This document shows, one piece after another, positions 14,685 to 22,740 of a DNA stretch of 33,920 nt; position 1 is the stretch's first letter, and every line of letters starts with the position of its first letter. This stretch comes from an uncultured Bacteroidales bacterium. Its GTDB lineage: Bacteria; Bacteroidota; Bacteroidia; Bacteroidales; Bacteroidaceae. A model generated the notes under the pieces. It was not told the origin of the DNA and searched no databases. It worked only from the letters and a program-made list of their open reading frames with translations. The DNA lies in NCBI GenBank assembly GCA_902800925.1, contig CADCGD010000027.1, forward strand, positions 1-33,920. Reading direction: 5' to 3'. A program made the translations under genes and the position numbers.

Positions 14685-15033
14685 ATGAAATACAATATCA
14701 GTAAAGCGACTGCGCCCGCTATGCCAACGCTTGGCAAAGGCACAGAAATCGTAAAATTACTCCTTTCACAGGCCTCAAAAGACATGCACGAACCCCTCGT
14801 TCCGATGTTTTTCCCCGTACTTGGTACACATCAGCGGCGCAGAATTTCGCTCACAAGACAGCTGTATATGGCATCGTTATCAGCCTAATACAACTCCGTA
14901 TCAGGCTAAGCCGCACGCGTATCAGCCTGATAAGACAACAACGGGGATGTTTATTAAAAGAATGTTGTCGTTAAAATATGTCACTCACGTCGCGATATGT
15001 TATTTGTTTTTAAAAGCGAGGGAGAAATGGTGA
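14685..15033 (+). pseudogene. Frameshifted, truncated remnant resembling the N-terminus of a DUF3987 (primase/VirE-associated) protein
   Basis: The first frame (14685-about 14832) encodes MKYNISKATAPAMPTLGKG, then KDMHEPLVPMFFPVLGTH. At about 14830 the similarity moves to another frame (HISGAEF), which runs on to 15033. Reading both as PVLGTH+ISGAEF matches, by recall, the start of DUF3987-type proteins of Prevotella that follow VirE-N genes. A 2-base deletion would explain the shift. After SGAEF the sequence becomes repeat-derived (14877-14934) and no longer looks like the family, so most of the gene is gone. Such genes are associated with integrated accessory elements. Confidence 0.5.
14877..14934. 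repeat. Three related copies of a TATCAGCCTGATA-type palindrome
   Basis: TTATCAGCCTAATA, GTATCAGGCTAAG and GTATCAGCCTGATAAG occur about 21 bases apart. The first two can pair as a hairpin (AGCCTAATAC with GTATCAGGCT, one mismatch). They lie in the decayed part of the fossil gene, with no obvious function. Confidence 0.55.
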
Positions 15034-15052
15034 GAAAATAAGAGATTTTTCG

Positions 15053-15060
15053 TATTTTTG
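15053..15060 (+). promoter_or_regulatory. Possible -7 box of the RND efflux operon
   Basis: TATTTTTG fits TAnnTTTG and lies 34 bases before the adaptor ATG at 15094. The -33 region is poor: only TGG lies at the right distance. It could be an activator-dependent or weak promoter. Confidence 0.5.
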
Positions 15061-15093
15061 TAGTCGCAATTGACAACATAGAAACGAAACGAT

Positions 15094-16194
15094 ATGAAGA
15101 AAGCTTTGTTTATGGGTGCTCTCACGGCAGTCTGCTGCGGACTGCTGGTAGCGTCGTGCGGCCAGCAGAAGAAGCGTGAGCAGGGTGCCCAGCAGTATAA
15201 GACAACGGTGGTGACGAAGAAGGACATGACGCTGCAACGGCAATACTCGGCGCGCCTGACGGGTAGGCAGATTGTGGAGATTCGTCCGCAGGTGAGCGGC
15301 TGCATCACCCGCATCTGCATCAACGAGGGCGAGAACGTCAGGAAGGGTCAACTGCTGTTCGTCATCGACCAGGTGCCCTACCAGGCAGCCCTGGAGTCGG
15401 CCATTGCAGCACGCAAGAGTGCGGAGGCCCGACTGGAGACGGCACGCATGAACTACGAGAACGAGTCGCTGCTGAAGGAAGGGCGCGTGGTGAGCGACGT
15501 GTCGGTGAAGACCGTTCGCAACGCCCTGTTGGAGGCTGAGGCTGCCATGGCGCAGGCCAAGGCACAGGAAGTGGCCGCCCGCAACAACCTATCATATACC
15601 GAGGTGAAGAGTCCGGTGAACGGTGTAGCATCGATGATTCCGTGGCATGTGGGGTCGCTGGTGAACAGCAACATCAGTGAACCGCTGGTGACGGTGGCCG
15701 ACGATGCAGAGATGTATGCCTACTTCAGCATCAACCAGCGCCAAGCCTTTGAACTGACCAGTCGCTACGGCTCCATCGCCGCCTTCATCGACAAGGCACC
15801 GGCTGTGGGATTGCGCCTGATAACCGGCAAGGACTACGACCAGCAGGGCCGCATCAGCGCCATGAGCGGTACGGTGGATGCCTCGACGGGTGCCATTATG
15901 CTGCGCGCCACATTCCCCAATCCGAGCCATCTGCTGCAGGACGGCGGATCGGCAACGGTGGTGGTGCCCACAGACATGAAGGACTGCGTGGTCATTCCGC
16001 AGGAGGCCACTTACGAGTTGCAGAACCGCTCGTTCGTCTATCGCGTGGTGGACGGCAAGACGAAGGCCACCGCCGTCACCCTGTTTCCGCAGAACAACGG
16101 CAAGGAGTATATTGTGGAGGACGGTCTGCAGGTTGGCGACACCATCATCGCCGAGGGTGCCGGCCTGCTGAAGGAAGGAATAGAAGTGAAGTAA
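15094..16194 (+). CDS. RND efflux periplasmic adaptor lipoprotein (AcrA/MexE type)
   Basis: 366 residues. Lipoprotein signal with lipobox LVASC (C22), so it is anchored to the membrane facing the periplasm. The membrane-fusion-protein order is visible: beta-strand entry (YSARLTGRQIVEIRPQVSGCI), half-lipoyl (INEGENVRKGQLLFVID), an alpha-hairpin about residues 95-160 (AAIAARKSAEARLETARMNY), second half-lipoyl (LSYTEVKSPVNGVAS), then beta-barrel and membrane-proximal domains (TFPNPSHLLQDGGSATVVV). It links the inner-membrane pump to an outer-membrane channel. The pump gene follows after 50 nt containing an 8-bp repeat. No dedicated regulator gene is adjacent. Confidence 0.93.
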   Translation: MKKALFMGALTAVCCGLLVASCGQQKKREQGAQQYKTTVVTKKDMTLQRQYSARLTGRQIVEIRPQVSGCITRICINEGENVRKGQLLFVIDQVPYQAALESAIAARKSAEARLETARMNYENESLLKEGRVVSDVSVKTVRNALLEAEAAMAQAKAQEVAARNNLSYTEVKSPVNGVASMIPWHVGSLVNSNISEPLVTVADDAEMYAYFSINQRQAFELTSRYGSIAAFIDKAPAVGLRLITGKDYDQQGRISAMSGTVDASTGAIMLRATFPNPSHLLQDGGSATVVVPTDMKDCVVIPQEATYELQNRSFVYRVVDGKTKATAVTLFPQNNGKEYIVEDGLQVGDTIIAEGAGLLKEGIEVK

Positions 16195-16200
16195 TAAAGT

Positions 16201-16234
16201 CGTTATGTCGTAATCACGTTATAACGTTATAACG
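16201..16234. repeat. 8-bp tandem repeat between adaptor and pump genes
   Basis: Units CGTTATGT, CGTAATCA, CGTTATAA, CGTTATAA, CG with strict 8-base spacing fill most of the intergenic gap, just before the pump's ATG at 16245. ACGTTATAACGT is also a perfect palindrome within it. Confidence 0.8.
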
Positions 16235-16244
16235 AAAAATAAGA

Positions 16245-19200
16245 ATGAACGTAAAAACATTTATTGATAGGCCCATCCTTTCAGGAGTGATAAGCGTGCT
16301 GATGGTGCTGGTGGGCATCATCGGACTGAGCCGTCTGGCACTGGAGCAGTTTCCTGAGATAGCACCGCCCACCGTCCGCGTGATGGCCAGCTACACCGGT
16401 GCCAATGCCGAGACGGTGCAGAAGAGCGTCATCGTGCCCCTGGAAGAGGCCATCAACGGCGTGGAGGGCATGATGTACATGACATCGTCGGCATCGAACA
16501 ACGGTACGGCATCCATTGGTATCTTCTTCCGTCAGGGCACCGACCCGAACATGGCGATGGTGAACGTGCAGAACCGTGCCGCCACGGTGCAGGGCCGACT
16601 GCCAAGCGACGTGGTGAAAAGCGGTCTGACGGTGCGCAAGCGCCAGACGTCGAACATCAAGCAGATAGCCGTGTATAGCCCAGACTCGACGTTCGACCGC
16701 TCATTTCTGGCCAACTATACGAAGATTAACATTGAACCGCGACTGAGCCGTATTCCTGGCGTCGGCGAGGTGAACGTGATGGGTGCCGACTACAGCATGC
16801 GCATCTGGCTGGACCCGCTGAAGATGGCGCGCTACGGACTGACGCCTGCCGACGTGGCGCAAGTGCTGAACGAGCAGAACGTCGAGGTGGCAACGGGAAC
16901 GCTGGGTGCCGAGAGCGACAACACGTTCCAGTATGTGCTAAAATACCGCGGACGCTACGAGGAGGAACAGGAATACGAAAATCTGGTGGTGCGCTCGCTG
17001 CCCGACGGCGACGTGCTGCGCATTGGCGACATAGCCCGCGTGGAACTGGGTTCGCAGAACTATAACATCATCGGTGAGACGAACGGCTGTCCGGGCATCA
17101 ACATCAGCATCAACCAGGTGGCTGGCTCGAACGCCAACGAAATCATCAAACAGATAGACGCTGAGGTGGAGGAGATACGCCACTCGCTGCCGCCGGGCAT
17201 CGTCATCGAGGACCTGGAGTCGAAGAAGGACTTCCTCGACGCCAGTATCGCCAGCGTAGTGGAGACACTGTTTGAAGCCCTCGTGCTAGTCATCCTCGTG
17301 GTATGGCTGTTCCTGGGTTCGTGGCGCGCCACCATCATCCCTGCCATTGCCATCGTGGTGTCATTGATAGCCACCCTGGCCGTTATTTACGCCATCGGCT
17401 TCTCACTGAACATGCTGACGCTCTTCGCCCTCGTGCTGGTCATCGGTACGGTGGTGGACGATGCTATCGTGGTGGTAGAGGCCGTGCAGGCCCAATACGA
17501 AAAAGGAGAGTGTAGAACGGAGAGTGTAGAGTTTGCTACCGCCCAGGAAGAAGAAGGGACTGCGGTAGCAAACTCTACACCCTACACTCTAAACTCTAAA
17601 CTTATGACTGAAGAGGCGATGAAGAAAATCACCTCCGCACTCATCACCACCACACTGGTGTTCATGGCGGTGTTCGTGCCCGTCTGCTTCATCGGCGGCG
17701 TCACGGGAACGTTCTACACGCAGTTCGGACTGACCATGGCCATTGCTGTGGCCATCTCGCTGTTCAACGCCTTGACGCTCTCCCCTGCCCTGTCGGCCAT
17801 CATCATGCGCGACTCGAAGCTGAACAAGTTCCAGGAGCGTTTCAACGTGGGCTTCACGACACTCGCCACCCGCTATAAGGGCGTCGTCACTGGTTTCATC
17901 AACCGCAAAAAACTGGCTGGCGTCCTCGTCATCGTGGCCATCGCCGTACTCGGCTGGATGATGAAGACTACCAAGACGGGACTGGTGCCCAACGAGGACA
18001 TGGGAACGGTATTCATCAATGTGCAGGCATCGCCAGGCAGCAGTCTGCAGCAGACCTACCATATATTAAAGGAAGTGGAGGAACGCATCAAGGACCTGCC
18101 ACAGCTGCGCATCTACTCGCTCATTGCGGGCAATTCGAACAGCTTCGAACAGTCGTCATCGAACGGTAACTTTACGCTGAAGCTGAAGAAATGGGACGAG
18201 CGCACGGGCAAGGGCGACGACGACCAGAGCATCGTGCAGGAGATATACCGCAGGACCGCCGACATTGCCAACGCAAAGATTCAGGTGAACACGCAGAACA
18301 TGCTGCCAGGCTTCGGACGCATCAACGGTTTCGAACTGCACGTGCAGGACAAGCAGGGTGGCACCATTCAGGACCTGCTGAGCTATACGAACAAATTGAT
18401 TGCGGCCCTTGGCGAGCGCCCGGAGATTGGTCGTGCCTACACCAACTTCTCGCTGAAATATCCGCAGTACCGCGTGGAGGTGGATGCAGCCCTCTGCAAG
18501 CGTCGCGGTGTGTCGCCCAGCGATGTGCTGTCAGCCCTAAGTGGCTATGTCGGTGGCACTTATGCCTCGAACTTTGTGCGCTTCACCAAGCTCTATCGTG
18601 TCATGGTGCAGGCCTCGCCAGAGTACCGTCTGGACACGGAGTCGCTGAACAACATTTTCGTCAAGAACAATCAGGGCGAGATGTCGCCCATCGGTCAATA
18701 CCTGACGCTGACACGAGTCTACGGTTCTGAGACGCTGTCGCGCTTCAACCTCTTCCCATCGATACAGGTGGGCGGCACGGCTGCTGAGGGTTACAGCTCT
18801 GGACAGGCCATCGACGCCATCCGCGAGGTGGCTGCTGAGGTGTTACCTGAAGGCTACGGCTATGAGTTTGGTGGCATGACGCGCGAGGAGGCTTCGTCAC
18901 AGAACACCACGGCGCTGGTCTTCGTGCTCTGCATCGTCTTCATCTACCTGATTCTCTGTGCACTCTACGAGAGTCTCTTCATCCCGATGGCAGTTATCCT
19001 GAGCGTGCCCTTCGGACTGGCAGGATCGTTCCTCTTTGCGTGGATGTGGGGACTGGAGAACAATATCTACATGCAGACAGGACTGATCATGCTCATCGGA
19101 CTATTGTCGAAGACGGCCATCCTGCTGACGGAATATGCCTCGACGCGTCGCCGTCAGGGTATGGGCATCATCGAGGCTGCGCTGGATGCTGCGGCCGTTC

Positions 19201-19412
19201 GTCTGCGCCCCATCTTGATGACGTCGCTGACCATGGTCTTCGGACTCTTACCGTTAGCCCTGGCCACAGGTGTAGGCGCCAACGGTAACCACTCGCTGGG
19301 CGTGGGCACCATTGGCGGTATGGTCATCGGAACCATCGCTCTGCTGTTCATCGTTCCCGTCCTCTTCGTCATCTTCCAGACGATAGAGGAACGTGTCATG
19401 CATAAACGATGA
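16245..19412 (+). CDS. RND multidrug efflux pump, AcrB/MexF (HAE-1) type
   Basis: 1055 residues, usual length. An inner-membrane trimeric proton antiporter that expels hydrophobic compounds and drugs. Seen: N-terminal FIDRPILSGVISVLMVLVG, porter domains (ARYGLTPADVAQVL), and the proton-relay pair D405-D406 in GTVVDDAIVVVE (TM4), then the second half (NEDMGTVFINVQASPGSS, LILCALYESLFIPMAV, MLIGLLSKTAILLTEYA). Between TM4 and TM5, residues about 421-453 come from an inserted repeat element; the family normally has a short cytoplasmic loop there. No outer-membrane factor gene follows, so a distant TolC-like protein must be used. The last 17 bases overlap the convergent PAP2 gene. Confidence 0.95.
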   Translation: MNVKTFIDRPILSGVISVLMVLVGIIGLSRLALEQFPEIAPPTVRVMASYTGANAETVQKSVIVPLEEAINGVEGMMYMTSSASNNGTASIGIFFRQGTDPNMAMVNVQNRAATVQGRLPSDVVKSGLTVRKRQTSNIKQIAVYSPDSTFDRSFLANYTKINIEPRLSRIPGVGEVNVMGADYSMRIWLDPLKMARYGLTPADVAQVLNEQNVEVATGTLGAESDNTFQYVLKYRGRYEEEQEYENLVVRSLPDGDVLRIGDIARVELGSQNYNIIGETNGCPGINISINQVAGSNANEIIKQIDAEVEEIRHSLPPGIVIEDLESKKDFLDASIASVVETLFEALVLVILVVWLFLGSWRATIIPAIAIVVSLIATLAVIYAIGFSLNMLTLFALVLVIGTVVDDAIVVVEAVQAQYEKGECRTESVEFATAQEEEGTAVANSTPYTLNSKLMTEEAMKKITSALITTTLVFMAVFVPVCFIGGVTGTFYTQFGLTMAIAVAISLFNALTLSPALSAIIMRDSKLNKFQERFNVGFTTLATRYKGVVTGFINRKKLAGVLVIVAIAVLGWMMKTTKTGLVPNEDMGTVFINVQASPGSSLQQTYHILKEVEERIKDLPQLRIYSLIAGNSNSFEQSSSNGNFTLKLKKWDERTGKGDDDQSIVQEIYRRTADIANAKIQVNTQNMLPGFGRINGFELHVQDKQGGTIQDLLSYTNKLIAALGERPEIGRAYTNFSLKYPQYRVEVDAALCKRRGVSPSDVLSALSGYVGGTYASNFVRFTKLYRVMVQASPEYRLDTESLNNIFVKNNQGEMSPIGQYLTLTRVYGSETLSRFNLFPSIQVGGTAAEGYSSGQAIDAIREVAAEVLPEGYGYEFGGMTREEASSQNTTALVFVLCIVFIYLILCALYESLFIPMAVILSVPFGLAGSFLFAWMWGLENNIYMQTGLIMLIGLLSKTAILLTEYASTRRRQGMGIIEAALDAAAVRLRPILMTSLTMVFGLLPLALATGVGANGNHSLGVGTIGGMVIGTIALLFIVPVLFVIFQTIEERVMHKR
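17505..17603. repeat. Inverted 7-bp repeat element inserted in the RND pump gene
   Basis: Core: a perfect 19-bp inverted repeat (17524-17542 with 17562-17580, starting GTGTAGAGTTTG) around a 19-base loop. Outside it, left units GGAGAGT, GTAGAAC, GGAGAGT, GTAGAGT and right units ACTCTAC, ACCCTAC, ACTCTAA, ACTCTAA keep 7-base spacing. The 99 bases equal 33 codons and leave the frame intact. Confidence 0.9.
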
Positions 19413-20052
19413 CGGCAGCGCTAATAAAAGCGTAAAGGATAGACAGGCAGAGGATACCAATGGGTACCCAGAGATGGTGCATGTCGTAGCGGGCAGGTGT
19501 GGTGACGCGACAATAGAGGCGATAGACGCCATAACCCACCAAACCGCCCCAGAGGAGTCCGACGGTGATGTCGCCCGGATAGTGGACACCGAGATAAAGG
19601 CGCGTCCAACAGTTGATGAGCGACCAAGCCACCATGAAACAGACAAACAGACGGTGGCGCATCAATAGCGAGAAGAACAGGGCAATGGAGAACGTGTTCG
19701 CCGCATGAGCTGAGAAGAAACCGTAGTTGCCGCCACGATAGCCATTGACAACATCGACCAGCGCACCAATCTGTGGGTCGTGGGTAGGACGCCAGCGTGC
19801 CACCAGGGGTTTGACAATGGTGTCGTCGATGGTGCCAGCCAGCAGTACACACAGTCCGGCAGCAGCCAGGATGAGCAGAATGTCGCGCCAGTTGGGTTTG
19901 TGCGTCATCACCACCACGTAGAATAGTCCCAGATAGAGAGGTATCCACGTCTTGGCATTGGTCAGCGTCAGGACGACATAATCCAGAAGTACCGAGTCGC
20001 TGCCATTTACCATCAGCAACAGTTGCTTGTCAAACTGAATGATTTCTTCCAC
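19396..20052 (-). CDS. PAP2-family membrane phosphatase
   Basis: 218 residues, about five to six membrane segments. All three PAP2 motifs are present: KPLVARWRP (81-89, KX6RP), FFSAHA (112-117, the PSGH-like motif with catalytic H116), and RLYLGVHYPGD (151-161, with H157 and D161). Substrates of the family include phosphatidic acid, undecaprenyl pyrophosphate, phosphatidylglycerophosphate and the phosphates of lipid A (LpxE/LpxF); which one applies here cannot be decided. Start: GTG at 20052, preceded by AAAGGAG eight bases upstream in a tandem repeat; there is no ATG alternative that keeps the N-terminus. Its gene end overlaps the RND pump gene by 17 bases in convergent orientation. It is last in the Bat gene run. 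Confidence 0.88.
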   Translation of the reverse strand: MEEIIQFDKQLLLMVNGSDSVLLDYVVLTLTNAKTWIPLYLGLFYVVVMTHKPNWRDILLILAAAGLCVLLAGTIDDTIVKPLVARWRPTHDPQIGALVDVVNGYRGGNYGFFSAHAANTFSIALFFSLLMRHRLFVCFMVAWSLINCWTRLYLGVHYPGDITVGLLWGGLVGYGVYRLYCRVTTPARYDMHHLWVPIGILCLSILYAFISAAVIVYA

Positions 20053-20077
20053 TCCTTTAACTCCTTTAACTCCTCCT
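20051..20077. repeat. 9-bp tandem repeat carrying the PAP2 ribosome-binding site
   Basis: Units ACTCCTTTA, ACTCCTTTA, ACTCCTCCT. On the minus strand this is a series of AGGAG-type sequences (AGGAGGAGTTAAAGGAG), so the PAP2 gene has three tandem Shine-Dalgarno-like motifs, between the BatD-BatE stop and the GTG start. Strong SD motifs are unusual in Bacteroidota. Confidence 0.75.
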
Positions 20078-22670
20078 AAATCACCTCAATGTCCTTTGTC
20101 TGCAGCCAGCCTTCCTTGCCGTCGGCCACACGGATTTCCTTCCAGTCGTTCATGGTGTCGTCGGTAATCGTCACCTTGGTACCCTCATGCAGGATAAACA
20201 GGTCGGTACCGTTATGGGCGGGCGTACTCTTCACATTCACGGCAGAATGGATGATGATGGCGCCTGAACGGTGCACTAAGGCCTGCTTCTGCTGATAGGC
20301 AAAGAGGTTGCTCAGTGCAAAAGTCAACAGCAACAGGATGCCACCAAAGAAGCCCAACTTACGAAGCCATATCCTATCGCTGAACAGATAGAGCAGCGCC
20401 AGGATGAGGGCTACGACAAGCGACACAATGGCAGTACGCGCCCATCCGTCGACACTCATCAGGTTGACCAGCGAACGGTACCACGTGACAAAGAACATCT
20501 CAGACTCAGGAACTATCTTGTCGATGGTCTTCGAACGTGCCAACTGCAGGTTCAGACGCACATCACGGTCGCCGGGCGACAACAACAAGGCACGCTCGTA
20601 GTTCAGCACGGCACGCGTCATATCGTCCATGCGGTAGTAGCAGTTGCCAAGGTTGTAATAGATATCCGACGAGATGCCCTTCTTCAAGAGGGCCTCATAC
20701 TCATGGGCTGCCTGCTGGTAGTGCTCAGCGGCATAGAGGCTGTCGGCCTTCGCCTTGGTAGCCTTGGTGGCTGCCATGCCTGTCATAGGCAGGAGCAACA
20801 ACAGCAGCAACACAGCCATATGGGGTGTGGTATTCTTTGATTTCTTCATCGTATTGGCTATCTGCGTAATGGCAGAGATAGCAGCATCATAGACCTTATT
20901 CATATTTCCTGTAGCATCGCCTGGAGCGTAACGGGCAAACTCGCACTCGTCGAGGGCACCGATAAACTGGCTGATGGTTTTTTCAGAGACGTTATAAGCC
21001 GAGAGCTGCTGACTGATATTGTCGCGCGACAGCTGATCGACAGGCATGTTCAGCTTGTCACCGACATAACCCCACAGAGCACGCAGCACTTCGTCGTAGA
21101 AGTCGCCAGACTTGCCTGCCTTCATCAACTTGGCAGCCTTCTTCAGTCGTTTCACAGCCACTTTGTTAGCCTTTCCAGCACGCTGCTTGACGAGATTAGC
21201 ATTCTCGATGGCACGACGGCGGAAGACGACAAACAACGAGACGAAGATGAGTAGCAAGACACCCAGCGAGACGCCATAGGCCGTAGAGCCGAAGAAGAAC
21301 TCGTCAACACCATGCTGGGCGGTGTTGCCAGTATGGATATAACGGATATCGTTGGCCAATTCCTTGACATCCTCCTGTCCGGCAAACGACGATACGGTGG
21401 TCTGGCCGTCACCCTTGGCCACCTTCAGTGTGAACGGTTCGGTACGCAACGTCTTGTAGGCGTTGGCCTTCGTATCAAAATAGGTATATTCGATAGCAGG
21501 AATCTCGAAGGTTCCCTGATGACGGGGCACAGCAAGGAAATCGTAGACGATACTGCCTTCCAAACCATTAACCGTCAACTTGGTCTTGTCGGTGACCTTG
21601 GCATCGTAGCTGTCGAAGTCTTTCGGCATCTTGACAACAGGCTGCTTGAGCAGTTTCATATTGCCCACACCCGACACGACGACACGCAGATTGACAGGGT
21701 CATTGGCCTTGACTTCGGTCTTATCAACCTGGGCAGAAATATTGAACGAGCCCACACCGCCTGAGAAGTTGGCAGGACGCTGGGGCAGCGGGTCAACCTG
21801 AATGGTGATGGCAGGGGCCTTGATTTGCTTCTTCACCTCAATATAGCCAGAACCGCCATTGAAGAAAGCCTCAAAGGGATCGACGTTGCGGTTCTGCTGG
21901 ACAACAATACCATCATAGGTGATAGCGGGAATCTCCAGCTTGCCGGTAGCCTGCGGGAACATGACATACTGCTGCCACGTGACGGTTCGGTACTGGCGAC
22001 CATTGAAGGTCTCTATCTTGAAACTCTTCTCCTGAGGTAGGGGGACTTCACGAGTGTAGAAACTCTTCAGGTCGGGCATCTTACCACTCAGCTGAGTCAG
22101 TCCGACGAGGGTATACACCTTATAGGTCAACAGGATAGGCTCCTGCTCACGAACGTGCTGCTTAGAGGCGCTGACATGAATGAAGAGGTCGCTGCCAGAG
22201 ATAGCTGTACCTGCAGGACGCAACTCACCGTTGCCCCCACTCTGCTGACGACTCTGCTGGCGACCACCTTGCTGGGCCTGACCACTAACCTTGATGTGTA
22301 TCTCGTTAGAGGTAACGGTCTTGCCATCGACAGTACAATGGGCGGGAGGAATGGTGAACGAACCATTCTTCGTGGCCACCACAATATAGGTATAGGTGAC
22401 GGACGACGTGCTAGACGTGTGACCGTTGACCATCTGGAAACTCGACTGTGTAGATGTGCTGGGGCCCATCAGAACCTCAAACTCGTCAGGGATATTGCCG
22501 GCACGGAAACCACGCACATCCTGGGTATTGATAGTATAGGTCAAACGGAACTGCTCACCCACAGCAACCTGCGAGGGAGCACGACCAGTAAGTGTTTGCG
22601 CCCCTGCGGGGCTAATTGATAATTGATAAATGATAAATGATAAAAACAATATCATCCATCTATTTTTCAT
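20076..22670 (-). CDS. BatD-BatE fusion protein (aerotolerance operon)
   Basis: About 864 residues from the ATG at 22670 (alternatives 22691 and 22721 add residues before the signal peptide). Residues 1-25 form a signal peptide ending AGAQ. Then comes BatD: beta-sandwich repeats (GRAPSQVAVGEQFRLTYTI), a transmembrane segment (GVSLGVLLLIFVSLFVVF) and a cytoplasmic helical region (LRALWGYVGDKLNMPVDQLS). At residue 608 (internal ATG, 20849) a second part begins with its own signal-like sequence (KKSKN...MAVLLLLLLLPMTGMAA), followed by TPR repeats (IYYNLGNCYYRMDDMTRAVLNYERAL), two membrane segments and an SH3-like end (GTKVTITDDTMNDWKEIRV), i.e. BatE. In many Bacteroidales these are separate genes. 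The signal peptide is built from a 7-bp repeat. Confidence 0.85.
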   Translation of the reverse strand: MKNRWMILFLSFIIYQLSISPAGAQTLTGRAPSQVAVGEQFRLTYTINTQDVRGFRAGNIPDEFEVLMGPSTSTQSSFQMVNGHTSSTSSVTYTYIVVATKNGSFTIPPAHCTVDGKTVTSNEIHIKVSGQAQQGGRQQSRQQSGGNGELRPAGTAISGSDLFIHVSASKQHVREQEPILLTYKVYTLVGLTQLSGKMPDLKSFYTREVPLPQEKSFKIETFNGRQYRTVTWQQYVMFPQATGKLEIPAITYDGIVVQQNRNVDPFEAFFNGGSGYIEVKKQIKAPAITIQVDPLPQRPANFSGGVGSFNISAQVDKTEVKANDPVNLRVVVSGVGNMKLLKQPVVKMPKDFDSYDAKVTDKTKLTVNGLEGSIVYDFLAVPRHQGTFEIPAIEYTYFDTKANAYKTLRTEPFTLKVAKGDGQTTVSSFAGQEDVKELANDIRYIHTGNTAQHGVDEFFFGSTAYGVSLGVLLLIFVSLFVVFRRRAIENANLVKQRAGKANKVAVKRLKKAAKLMKAGKSGDFYDEVLRALWGYVGDKLNMPVDQLSRDNISQQLSAYNVSEKTISQFIGALDECEFARYAPGDATGNMNKVYDAAISAITQIANTMKKSKNTTPHMAVLLLLLLLPMTGMAATKATKAKADSLYAAEHYQQAAHEYEALLKKGISSDIYYNLGNCYYRMDDMTRAVLNYERALLLSPGDRDVRLNLQLARSKTIDKIVPESEMFFVTWYRSLVNLMSVDGWARTAIVSLVVALILALLYLFSDRIWLRKLGFFGGILLLLTFALSNLFAYQQKQALVHRSGAIIIHSAVNVKSTPAHNGTDLFILHEGTKVTITDDTMNDWKEIRVADGKEGWLQTKDIEVI

Positions 22671-22736
22671 TATCGTTTTATTATATCTCATTATATTATC
22701 CGTTATCTTAGCAATTATCATTTAGGGCTTTAGCCC
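22600..22736. repeat. 7-bp repeat region with hairpin ends over the batD start
   Basis: Strict units CTAATTG, ATAATTG, ATAAATG, ATAAATG, ATAAAAA at 22612-22646. A looser array of GATAAT-like units in opposite orientation covers about 22670-22724. The outer edges are small GC hairpins: GCCCCTGCGGGGC (22600-22612) and GGGCTTTAGCCC (22725-22736). The region spans all three candidate batD start codons and encodes its signal peptide (FIIYQLSISPAGAQ). Confidence 0.7.
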
Positions 22737-22740
22737 GCTA

